Positions 15,268-21,686 of a stretch of 21,856 bases of DNA are shown here, one piece after another. How positions within the stretch are numbered: position 1 is the stretch's first letter; each line of letters opens with the position of its first letter. This DNA comes from JALENY01 sp036310185 (lineage in GTDB: Bacteria; Bacillota; Clostridia; Lachnospirales; Lachnospiraceae). The notes under the pieces are model-generated. The model saw only the letters and a program-made list of their open reading frames with translations. It was not told the origin of the DNA and ran no database searches. Both the position numbers and the translations under genes were made by a program. The stretch spans positions 1 through 21,856 of the forward strand of contig JAXJSH010000034.1 in NCBI GenBank assembly GCA_036310185.1. Reading direction: 5' to 3'.

Positions 15268-16023
15268 ATGGTAAAAATAATTATGCACGGCTGTAACGGC
15301 CATATGGGACAGGTGATTTCCAATCTGGTCAAAGAAGATCCGAATTGTGAGATCGTGGCAGGAATCGATTTGGCAGATAACCGGGACAATGGTTATCCGG
15401 TATTCACTGATATTTTTGCATGTGATGTGGAAGCGGATGCGATGATTGATTTTTCCTCTTTCAAAGCAGTTGACAATGTTCTGACCTATTGTGCAGACAA
15501 AAAACTTCCGCTGGTTCTGTGTACCACAGGTCTGACCGAAGCGCAGCTGGCAAAAGTGGAAGAAACCAGCAAAGAAGTGGCAGTTCTTCGTTCTGCAAAT
15601 ATGTCACTCGGTATCAACACATTGTTAAAACTGATTCAGGATGCGGCAAAGGTTCTTGCAACAGCCGGATTTGATATGGAGATCGTAGAAAAACATCATA
15701 AACTGAAATGTGACGCTCCAAGCGGAACTGCACTTGCACTGGCAGACAGCCTGAACGAAGCCATGGACCATCAGTATCATTACGTATTCGACCGGAGCGA
15801 ACGCCATGAAAAGCGCGATGCAAAAGAAATCGGCGTATCTGCGGTTCGCGGCGGTACCATCGTCGGTGATCATGATGTGATCTTTGCCGGCCCGGACGAG
15901 GTAATCACATTATCTCATCAGGCATATTCCAAGAGCGTTTTTGGAAAAGGTGCAGTGGAGGCCGCAAAATTCCTGGCAGGAAAACCGGCAGGGCTGTATA
16001 ATATGTCACACGTGATCGGCTGA
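15268..16023 (+). CDS. dapB: 4-hydroxy-tetrahydrodipicolinate reductase
   Basis: Reduces the DapA product to tetrahydrodipicolinate with NAD(P)H, the second step of the DAP pathway. The 251-aa protein has the Rossmann loop GCNGHMG (8-14), CTTG (85-88), and the active-site segment E-K-H-H-K-L-K with H143, H144 and K147, followed by DAPSGTA (149-155). Slightly shorter than the E. coli enzyme, as is common in Clostridia. The ATG has AAGAGGA just upstream. No promoter is needed: it lies 35 nt after dapA, so the pair is co-transcribed and lysine-regulated. Confidence 0.97.
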   Translation: MVKIIMHGCNGHMGQVISNLVKEDPNCEIVAGIDLADNRDNGYPVFTDIFACDVEADAMIDFSSFKAVDNVLTYCADKKLPLVLCTTGLTEAQLAKVEETSKEVAVLRSANMSLGINTLLKLIQDAAKVLATAGFDMEIVEKHHKLKCDAPSGTALALADSLNEAMDHQYHYVFDRSERHEKRDAKEIGVSAVRGGTIVGDHDVIFAGPDEVITLSHQAYSKSVFGKGAVEAAKFLAGKPAGLYNMSHVIG

Positions 16024-16027
16024 TTTT

Positions 16028-16075
16028 CCAGTAACTTCGTTATGAGCAAAATGACCGGCCGGAAACACTGGTTTT
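16028..16075 (+). terminator. Possible terminator after dapB
   Basis: CCAGT (16028-16032) pairs with ACTGG (16067-16071), enclosing a small TAAC/GTTA stem and the palindrome CCGGCCGG (16055-16062), and is followed by TTTT. The long closing loop makes it uncertain. Confidence 0.45.
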
Positions 16076-16209
16076 AGTTAATAGGTACCCTTTGACATTT
16101 TGTGAATGACACCTTCTGAAGCGCCGCATTTTTGAATAAAAAAATAAAAGAATAAAAAATTTAAAAAAGCGCACATTACTATTACAACTATTTCAAAAGG
16201 AGGCGTATT

Positions 16210-16647
16210 ATGAAACGCAGAGTAATGATAGGTATGATAGTAATGACGCTGGCATTTGCGCTGGTTGGCTGCGGCACCAACAATAACACCGGCAAAAACA
16301 CCAATAATAAGAACGAGACCACCGACGGCACAACCACGGAAAAAGAAAATGTGACTGACGAAAACAAAAACAACACCACCAACAATACCACTAACAGCAC
16401 AACAAACGAAGGAACCGTGGAGGAGCACAAAACAACCGAGGACGGTACCGGACTTGGCGGCGCTGTTGAGAATGTAGGTGAAGGTGTCGGTGACGCTGTA
16501 AGAGATGTGGGCGAAGGTGTTGGTGATGCCGTAAAAGATGTGACAGACGGAACCACAGAAAATAACACAACCAACACAACAAGAGAAAACACCACAAATA
16601 ACACAAACAAAAATGTGAATAGCGCAACGGATGGAACAAATCCGTAA
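16210..16647 (+). CDS. Small Asn/Thr-rich lipoprotein with 11-residue repeats
   Basis: A 145-aa predicted secreted lipoprotein. A basic N-terminus (KRR), a hydrophobic stretch and the lipobox LVGC give lipidated Cys21. Residues 22-79 and 111-145 are low-complexity Asn/Thr/Gly/Glu, a likely extended linker. Between them lie two tandem 11-mers, VGEGVGDAVRD (89-99) and VGEGVGDAVKD (100-110), after a partial copy (82-88). They look like an amphipathic helix. AAAAGGAGG stands 6 nt before the ATG. A TTGACA at 16092-16097 has only a poor -10 (TCTGAA) 17 nt downstream, so the promoter is unsure. Function unknown; neighbours (dapB, hisA) give no clue. Minus-strand open frames across it mirror its composition. 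Confidence 0.78.
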   Translation: MKRRVMIGMIVMTLAFALVGCGTNNNTGKNTNNKNETTDGTTTEKENVTDENKNNTTNNTTNSTTNEGTVEEHKTTEDGTGLGGAVENVGEGVGDAVRDVGEGVGDAVKDVTDGTTENNTTNTTRENTTNNTNKNVNSATDGTNP

Positions 16648-16675
16648 AAAATAACAGAAAAATAAACACAAACTC

Positions 16676-16706
16676 GGGCTGCATGCGTAAATATGGTATG
16701 CAGCCC
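16676..16706. terminator. Hairpin after the lipoprotein gene
   Basis: GGGCTGCAT (16676-16684) and ATGCAGCCC (16698-16706) form a perfect 9-bp stem with a 13-nt loop. No T run follows directly, so termination is likely but imperfect. Confidence 0.55.
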
Positions 16707-16727
16707 AAAGTGGTTAATAAAGTTTTG

Positions 16728-16788
16728 TTCTGCCGGCTGCATTGTTTCAGCATGTTGATTTGCTGAAAAAATCGGACAACCGGCAGAA
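16728..16788 (+). other. Two-stem structured leader before hisA
   Basis: TTCTGCCGG (16728-16736) pairs with CCGGCAGAA (16780-16788), enclosing a second perfect stem TTTCAGCA (16745-16752) with TGCTGAAA (16761-16768). It ends about 13 nt before a small open frame and 26 nt before the hisA ATG. Family not recognised. Confidence 0.5.
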
Positions 16789-16800
16789 AAGGAAAATAGA

Positions 16801-16818
16801 ATGAGAGGCAGAGTATGA
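16801..16818 (+). other. Five-codon open frame overlapping the hisA start
   Basis: ATG AGA GGC AGA GTA TGA has an AAGGAAAA ribosome-like site upstream and overlaps the hisA ATG as ATGA. It could couple translation into hisA or simply be chance. Confidence 0.25.
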
Positions 16819-17588
16819 GATTTCGACCATGCATTGATATACATAACGGAAAAGTAAAACAGATCGTGGGGGGCAGCCTTTTAGACGAAGGGAATCATGC
16901 AAAAGAAAATTTTGTCTCAGAGCAGGATGCCGCTTTTTTTGCCGGTCTGTATCGGGAAAATGGAATTTCCGGCGGGCATGTGATTCTGCTGAATCCGGAA
17001 AGTTCCGAATTTTACCCGGAGACAAAACGTCAGGCCATGCTTGCACTGGGTGCTTATCCGGGCGGACTGCAGGTTGGAGGCGGTATGCGGGAGGATAACG
17101 CGGCGGACTTCCTTGAGGCAGGTGCAAGTCATGTGATCGTGACCTCTTATGTCTTTAAGAACGGTCAGATTTCCTATGAAAATCTGGAAAAAGTAAAAAA
17201 GGCGGTGGGCAGAGAACATCTGGTTCTGGATCTGAGCTGCCGCAAACGGGACGGACAGTATTATATTGTGACGGATCGCTGGCAGAAATTCACCGATGTG
17301 ACAGTGACGGAAAAACTGCTCCATGAAATGGCCGGACACTGCGACGAATTTTTGATTCATGCGGTGGATGTGGAAGGGAAGGCATCCGGAATCGAAGGAG
17401 AACTGGTGGAGCTTTTGGCAAAAATGGAAGGTTTTCCGGTGACTTACGCCGGCGGTGTGGGTTCTTTTTCCGACCTGGACGAGCTGAAGAAAAGAGGACA
17501 GAACCGGGTGGATGTGACCATCGGAAGTGCCCTGGATCTGTTTGGCGGTCAAATGGAATTTACCCGCGTATTGGAGACTTGCAAATAA
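16815..17588 (+). CDS. hisA: ProFAR isomerase, eukaryotic (HIS6) type
   Basis: Predicted 1-(5-phosphoribosyl)-5-[(5-phosphoribosylamino)methylideneamino]imidazole-4-carboxamide isomerase, the Amadori step of histidine synthesis. The 257-aa beta/alpha barrel starts RPCIDIHNGKVKQIVGG with catalytic Asp8. QVGGG (86-90) and SHVIVTSYVF (105-114) match yeast HIS6 more than ordinary bacterial HisA, and the second acid is probably Asp139 in VLDLS. Phosphate-binding segments YAGGVGS (211-217) and IGSALD (236-241) are present. The ATG at 16815 has AGAGG 6-7 nt upstream. No other his gene lies in the window. The HIS6-like group is known in some Firmicutes. The hpf promoter starts inside its last codons. 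Confidence 0.85.
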   Translation: MRFRPCIDIHNGKVKQIVGGSLLDEGNHAKENFVSEQDAAFFAGLYRENGISGGHVILLNPESSEFYPETKRQAMLALGAYPGGLQVGGGMREDNAADFLEAGASHVIVTSYVFKNGQISYENLEKVKKAVGREHLVLDLSCRKRDGQYYIVTDRWQKFTDVTVTEKLLHEMAGHCDEFLIHAVDVEGKASGIEGELVELLAKMEGFPVTYAGGVGSFSDLDELKKRGQNRVDVTIGSALDLFGGQMEFTRVLETCK

Positions 17589-17607
17589 TACATATGACTG
17601 GTATAAT
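17579..17607 (+). promoter_or_regulatory. hpf promoter overlapping the end of hisA
   Basis: TTGCAA (17579-17584), 17 nt, a perfect TATAAT (17602-17607) preceded by TGG (extended -10). The -35 lies within the last codons of hisA. Start near 17614. Confidence 0.65.
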
Positions 17608-17616
17608 AGAAGTAGA

Positions 17617-17650
17617 TTACAGGCAGGTTGTTTTATAGATTCGCCTGTAA
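17617..17650 (+). other. 5'-terminal hairpin of the hpf transcript
   Basis: TTACAGGC (17617-17624) and GCCTGTAA (17643-17650) form a perfect 8-bp stem with an 18-nt loop, a few bases after the predicted +1. It could stabilise the mRNA or be an operator. It also lies where read-through from hisA would pass, but no T run follows. Confidence 0.45.
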
Positions 17651-17674
17651 AATAAACGGTAAAGGGGTGGCATC

Positions 17675-18202
17675 ATGAATTTTATTATCAGCGGTAAAAA
17701 CATTGATGTGACAGACGGACTTAGAAGCGCAGTACAGGAAAAGTTGGGTAAGCTCTCACGGTATTTTACAGATGATACCGAGATTATCGTAACTTTAAGT
17801 GTCGAGAAGGAAAGACAGAAAATCGAAGTAACCATCCCGGTGAAAGGCAACATTATCCGTTCTGAGCAGGTAAGTAACGACATGTACGTATCCATCGATC
17901 TGGTGGAAGAAATTATCGAAAGACAGCTTCGCAAATACAAAAACAAACTGGTGGATAAAAAACAGGAAGCATCCAATTTCCAGAAAGCCTATGTGGAAAA
18001 TGATTATGAGGATGAGGATGAGATCAAAATCAGCCGTACAAAGAAATTTGATGCAAAACCGATGTATCCGGAAGATGCATGTGTACAGATGGAACTTCTC
18101 GGACACAATTTCTTCGTATTTGTAAATGCGGAGACTGATCAGGTGAACGTGGTTTACAAGAGAAAAGGCAATACATACGGTATCATTGAACCGGAGTATT
18201 AA
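17675..18202 (+). CDS. hpf: Ribosome hibernation promoting factor, long form
   Basis: A 175-aa protein that binds the 30S decoding centre and pairs ribosomes into inactive 100S dimers in stationary phase or stress. The N-terminal HPF/RaiA domain (about 1-95) has the MNFIISGKNIDVTDGLR start. An acidic linker (108-116) leads to the C-terminal dimerisation domain (about 119-175), with the K-F-x-x-K-P-M motif (124-130) and EDACVQMELLGHNFFVFVNA. Both domains mark the long form of Firmicutes. AAAGGGGTGG precedes the ATG. It has its own extended -10 promoter and lies directly upstream of secA, a common Firmicute order. Confidence 0.96.
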   Translation: MNFIISGKNIDVTDGLRSAVQEKLGKLSRYFTDDTEIIVTLSVEKERQKIEVTIPVKGNIIRSEQVSNDMYVSIDLVEEIIERQLRKYKNKLVDKKQEASNFQKAYVENDYEDEDEIKISRTKKFDAKPMYPEDACVQMELLGHNFFVFVNAETDQVNVVYKRKGNTYGIIEPEY

Positions 18203-18217
18203 AAAGAACATGACAGT

Positions 18218-18244
18218 GGGGCAGCTTCCGAATGGGGCTGCCCC
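18218..18244 (+). terminator. Hairpin after hpf
   Basis: GGGGCAGC (18218-18225) and GCTGCCCC (18237-18244) form a G/C-rich 8-bp stem 15 nt after the hpf stop. The tail (TAAATAATGC) is poor in T, so some read-through into secA is likely. Confidence 0.55.
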
Positions 18245-18294
18245 TAAATAATGCTATTTCTGAATTTTGTGACCGCAAAATCTTAGATGTTTCC

Positions 18295-18320
18295 TCTTTG
18301 TTTACAAAGATTTCATTGTT
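18295..18320 (+). other. Small hairpin with T-rich tail upstream of secA
   Basis: TCTTTG-TTTA-CAAAGA (18295-18310) followed by TTTCATTGTT. It resembles a weak second terminator between hpf and secA and lies just upstream of the secA promoter. Confidence 0.4.
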
Positions 18321-18349
18321 TTAACACATAATTAGTGTTAGAATATACA
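18321..18349 (+). promoter_or_regulatory. secA promoter
   Basis: TTAACA (18321-18326), 17 nt, TATACA (18344-18349). A TAACAC/GTGTTA inverted repeat (18322-18327, 18335-18340) covers the -35 and spacer and could be an operator. Start near 18356 and a leader of about 35 nt. Confidence 0.5.
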
Positions 18350-18389
18350 ATAGTGTTTTTTGAAAATAGATATACAGGAGAAATCATAT

Positions 18390-20960
18390 ATGGGTATTTT
18401 AACAAAGCTTTTCGGAACACATGGCGAGCGCGAGGTAAAGAGAATTGAACCTCTGGCGCAGAAAGTGGAAAGTCTGCGTCCGACCATGCAGAGCTTAAGT
18501 GACGAAGAACTGCGAAATAAAACAAAAGAATACAAGGAGCGTCTGACCAAAGGCGAGACACTGGATGATCTGCTTCCGGAGGCATTTGCTACCGTTCGTG
18601 AGGCTGCAAAGCGTGTGCTGAATATGGAGCATTATCACGTACAGATTCTGGGTGGTATTATTCTGCATCAGGGACGTATTGCCGAGATGCGTACTGGTGA
18701 AGGTAAGACCCTTGTTTCCACTCTTCCGGCTTATCTGAATGCGCTGGAAGGAAAAGGCGTTCATATCGTTACAGTCAATGACTATCTGGCTCAGCGTGAC
18801 GCGGAGTGGATGGGAAAAGTGCATGAATTCCTGGGCCTGACTGTAGGTGTGGTTCTGAATTCCATGGAAAAAGAAGAACGCCGTGCAGCATACAACTGCG
18901 ATATTACTTATGTGACAAACAATGAACTTGGATTTGATTATCTGCGTGATAACATGGTTATTTACAAAGAGCGCCTCGTACAGAGAGACCTGCACTATGC
19001 GATCATCGATGAGATTGACTCCATTTTGATTGATGAGGCGAGAACTCCGCTCATCATTTCCGGACAGAGCGGAAAATCCACAAAGTTGTACGAACTGTGC
19101 GATCTGCTTGCACGTCAGCTGCAGCGGGGTGAAGCCAGCGGCGAAATGTCAAAAATGCAGGCAATCATGGGTGAGGAAATCACAGAGACCGGTGATTTTG
19201 TCGTAAACGAAAAGGACAAGGTTGTAAACCTGACTGAAGATGGTGTGAAAAAGGTGGAAGAGTTCTTCCATATTGAGAACCTGGCGGATCCGGAAAATCT
19301 GGAGATCCAGCACAATATCATCCTTGCGCTGCGTGCGCACAATCTGATGTTCCGCGATCAGGATTACGTGGTAAAAGATGACCAGGTACTGATCGTCGAT
19401 GAATTTACCGGACGTATTATGCCGGGACGCCGTTATTCTGATGGTCTTCATCAGGCAATTGAAGCAAAAGAAAAAGTAAAAGTAAAACGGGAAAGCAGAA
19501 CTCTGGCAACGATCACGTTCCAGAACTTCTTTAACAAATATACGAAAAAAGCAGGTATGACAGGTACCGCTCTGACCGAAGAGCAGGAATTCCGTGATAT
19601 CTACGGTATGGATGTTATCACCATTCCGACCAATCTTCCGGTACAGCGTATTGACTACGATGATGCGGTATATATGACCAAGAAAGAAAAATATCGTGCT
19701 GTTGTCAACGAAATCAAAGCAGCTCACGAAAAGCAGCAGCCGGTTCTGGTCGGTACTATTACCATCGAGACTTCCGAGCTTTTAAGTAAAATGCTGAAAA
19801 AGGAAGGAATTCAGCATAACGTATTGAACGCAAAATTCCATGAACAGGAAGCGGAAATTGTTGCACAGGCCGGTGTGGCAGGAGCAGTAACCATTGCAAC
19901 CAATATGGCTGGTCGTGGTACGGATATTAAACTGGATGATGTGTCCAAAACAGTGGGCGGTCTGAAGATCATTGGTACTGAGCGCCACGAGTCCAGACGT
20001 ATTGACAATCAGCTCCGCGGCCGTTCCGGTCGTCAGGGAGATCCGGGTGAATCCCGTTTCTACATTTCACTGGAAGATGATCTGATGCGTCTGTTTGGTT
20101 CTGAGCGTCTGATGAGTGTATTTACAACACTTGGTGTGCCGGAAAATGAACAGATTGAACATAAAATGCTGTCCGGTGCCATAGAAAAAGCGCAGATGAA
20201 GATCGAGAGCAACAACTACGGTATTCGTAGAAACCTGTTGGAATACGACCAGGTAAACAATGAACAGCGAGAAATCATCTATGCAGAGCGCCGCCGCGTT
20301 CTGGATGGAGAAAATATGCGTGATGCCATCTTCAAAATGATGACAGATGTGGTTGAGAATAAAGTGGCATCCTGCATTCCGGAAGATGATGATGCAGAAT
20401 GGGATGTAAAGGAACTTGAGGAAAATCTGCTTCCGATCATTCCAATCAGCAAAGAAGATATGGCAGAGGCTCTGAAAAACAGTAAGACCAAAAACGAGCT
20501 GAAACATGCCCTCAAAGAATGTGCAGTAAAACTGTACGAGGCGAAAGAAGCAGAATTCCCGCAGACAGAACAGATTCGTGAGCTGGAACGTGTGATCCTG
20601 CTGAAAGTGATTGACCAGAAATGGATGAATCATATTGACGATATGGACCAGCTCCGCCAGGGTATTGGCCTGCAGGCTTATGGTCAGCGTGATCCGAAAG
20701 TGGAATACAAGATGTGTGGTTTTGAAATGTTCCAGGAAATGACCGATTCCATTCAGGAAGATACACTGCGCCTGATGTACCACGTTCGTATTGAACAGAA
20801 AGTGGAACGTGAGGAAGTGGCAAAAGTAACCGGAACAAACAAAGATGACAGTGCAGTGAAAAAACCGGTCACCCGTGCTTCTGAAAAAGTATATCCGAAC
20901 GATCCGTGTCCATGCGGAAGCGGCAAAAAGTACAAACAGTGCTGCGGAAGAAAAGCATAA
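18390..20960 (+). CDS. secA: Preprotein translocase ATPase SecA
   Basis: The cytoplasmic/peripheral motor that drives unfolded preproteins through SecYEG by ATP hydrolysis. The 856-aa protein has Walker A RTGEGKT (101-107), the DEAD-like box DEID (207-210), IDEARTPLIISG (214-225), the preprotein crosslinking and helical domains, and the C-terminal zinc finger C840-x-C842-x8-C851-C852 that contacts SecB or ribosomes. The ATG at 18390 has AGGAG 9 nt upstream; a TTG at 18360 in the same frame is at the predicted +1 and is rejected. hpf precedes it. prfB, which follows secA in B. subtilis and many relatives, is absent: a strong terminator comes next. Confidence 0.98.
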   Translation: MGILTKLFGTHGEREVKRIEPLAQKVESLRPTMQSLSDEELRNKTKEYKERLTKGETLDDLLPEAFATVREAAKRVLNMEHYHVQILGGIILHQGRIAEMRTGEGKTLVSTLPAYLNALEGKGVHIVTVNDYLAQRDAEWMGKVHEFLGLTVGVVLNSMEKEERRAAYNCDITYVTNNELGFDYLRDNMVIYKERLVQRDLHYAIIDEIDSILIDEARTPLIISGQSGKSTKLYELCDLLARQLQRGEASGEMSKMQAIMGEEITETGDFVVNEKDKVVNLTEDGVKKVEEFFHIENLADPENLEIQHNIILALRAHNLMFRDQDYVVKDDQVLIVDEFTGRIMPGRRYSDGLHQAIEAKEKVKVKRESRTLATITFQNFFNKYTKKAGMTGTALTEEQEFRDIYGMDVITIPTNLPVQRIDYDDAVYMTKKEKYRAVVNEIKAAHEKQQPVLVGTITIETSELLSKMLKKEGIQHNVLNAKFHEQEAEIVAQAGVAGAVTIATNMAGRGTDIKLDDVSKTVGGLKIIGTERHESRRIDNQLRGRSGRQGDPGESRFYISLEDDLMRLFGSERLMSVFTTLGVPENEQIEHKMLSGAIEKAQMKIESNNYGIRRNLLEYDQVNNEQREIIYAERRRVLDGENMRDAIFKMMTDVVENKVASCIPEDDDAEWDVKELEENLLPIIPISKEDMAEALKNSKTKNELKHALKECAVKLYEAKEAEFPQTEQIRELERVILLKVIDQKWMNHIDDMDQLRQGIGLQAYGQRDPKVEYKMCGFEMFQEMTDSIQEDTLRLMYHVRIEQKVEREEVAKVTGTNKDDSAVKKPVTRASEKVYPNDPCPCGSGKKYKQCCGRKA

Positions 20961-20996
20961 ATTCGTTAACATAATATGACAAAATTTTTAAGTTTT

Positions 20997-21034
20997 AAAA
21001 AGCGCCGCAAGAGCTATTGCGTGCGCTTTTTTTT
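20997..21034 (+). terminator. Strong secA terminator
   Basis: AAAAAGCGC and CGCAA pair with TTGCG and GCGCTTTT around a GAGCTA loop with a single T bulge, ending in eight T residues (21027-21034). A canonical intrinsic terminator. Confidence 0.93.
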
Positions 21035-21045
21035 AGTGCTATAAT
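21017..21045 (+). promoter_or_regulatory. Flavodoxin promoter inside the secA terminator
   Basis: TTGCGT (21017-21022), 17 nt, a perfect TATAAT (21040-21045) with TGC before it (extended -10). The -35 is the descending arm of the terminator hairpin and the T run is in the spacer. Confidence 0.6.
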
Positions 21046-21073
21046 TCTTTTCGCCAAGGAGGGGAAAAGAAAA

Positions 21074-21562
21074 TTGAAAGTACTAATCGCATATGCAAGT
21101 AAAACAGGAACAGCCGAAAAAGCGGCAAAACTGTTGGGGGAGCACTTTGCAGATGTGACGCTTCGGGATTTGACAGTGGGGAGACCAAATCCTAAAGATT
21201 ATGACGCTGTTATCGTAGGCGGAAGTATCCGTATGGGCACTTTACATAAAGCCGCACGTATATGGCTGATTGAAAACTGGGATGTAATCAAAGCAAAAAA
21301 ATTCGGATGTTTCATCTGCAATGGTTTTATTGACCAGGCACCGCAGCTGATTGAACAGAATTTCTCGCAGGAACTGATAAATCTGGCCGTTTGTGTGGAC
21401 AGTTTCGGGGGCGAGATGGATCTGGAAAAGTTAAGAGGGTTGGATCGGTTTGTTGCGAAGAATGTAATGAAGTCTATGAGCAGCAAGGGCAGCATGGACT
21501 TTGTGCCGTGTATACTGACCGACCGGATACAGCTTTTCGCAGAAAAATTTAAAGAGAAATAA
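21074..21562 (+). CDS. Flavodoxin family protein, HemG-like, TTG start
   Basis: A 162-aa FMN-binding redox protein. The N-terminus MKVLIAYASKTGTAEKAA holds the phosphate loop SKTGTA (9-14), and VIVGGSIRMGTLHKAARIW (47-65) resembles the HemG (menaquinone-dependent protoporphyrinogen oxidase) branch more than electron-carrier flavodoxins. No haem gene is adjacent, so that role is only a possibility; a general flavin reductase or quinone-linked role is equally open. I chose TTG at 21074 because AAGGAGGGG (21056-21064) lies upstream and the flavodoxin first strand starts there. A longer frame would begin inside the terminator. Confidence 0.85.
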   Translation: MKVLIAYASKTGTAEKAAKLLGEHFADVTLRDLTVGRPNPKDYDAVIVGGSIRMGTLHKAARIWLIENWDVIKAKKFGCFICNGFIDQAPQLIEQNFSQELINLAVCVDSFGGEMDLEKLRGLDRFVAKNVMKSMSSKGSMDFVPCILTDRIQLFAEKFKEK

Positions 21563-21565
21563 AAA

Positions 21566-21640
21566 ATGTCTAAATGGTATGAAACATTTGCCAGTAAAAA
21601 AGAAGAAACAGAAAAAGTCCTGAAAAAATTGTCAATGTAA
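21566..21640 (+). CDS. Possible 24-residue peptide downstream of the flavodoxin gene
   Basis: An open frame starts with ATG 4 nt after the flavodoxin stop and ends at TAA 21638-21640. It encodes MSKWYETF then a Lys/Glu-rich tail (ETEKVLKKLSM) that could form a charged helix. A weak AGAG lies upstream. Its second half is also the 5' arm of the long terminator hairpin, which argues that the codons may be accidental. Function unknown. Confidence 0.25.
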   Translation: MSKWYETFASKKEETEKVLKKLSM

Positions 21641-21684
21641 TTGTTTAAATGACATTGAACAAATTTTCAGGGCTTTTTCTGTTT
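21606..21684. terminator. Long imperfect hairpin terminator after the flavodoxin gene
   Basis: The arm 21606-21638 pairs with 21652-21684 (about 30 pairs with small bulges) around a 13-nt loop. The outer part is AAACAG plus an A run against CTTTTTCTGTTT. It is unusually long for a terminator and could also work from the other strand. Confidence 0.75.
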
Positions 21685-21686
21685 TG

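Noticed and set aside
16078..16844. Two long minus-strand open frames (197 and 218 codons) opposite the lipoprotein gene
   Set aside because: They mirror the low-complexity Asn/Thr codons of the plus strand, giving Val/Ser/Phe runs. They have no convincing ribosome site and no family features.
17617..17650. raiA-motif noncoding RNA upstream of hpf
   Set aside because: The leader is only about 60 nt with one simple hairpin, too small for the known raiA RNA.
20067..20972. A 301-codon minus-strand open frame within secA
   Set aside because: Antisense to the conserved SecA C-terminal half; the Phe/Cys/His-rich composition reflects the opposite strand.
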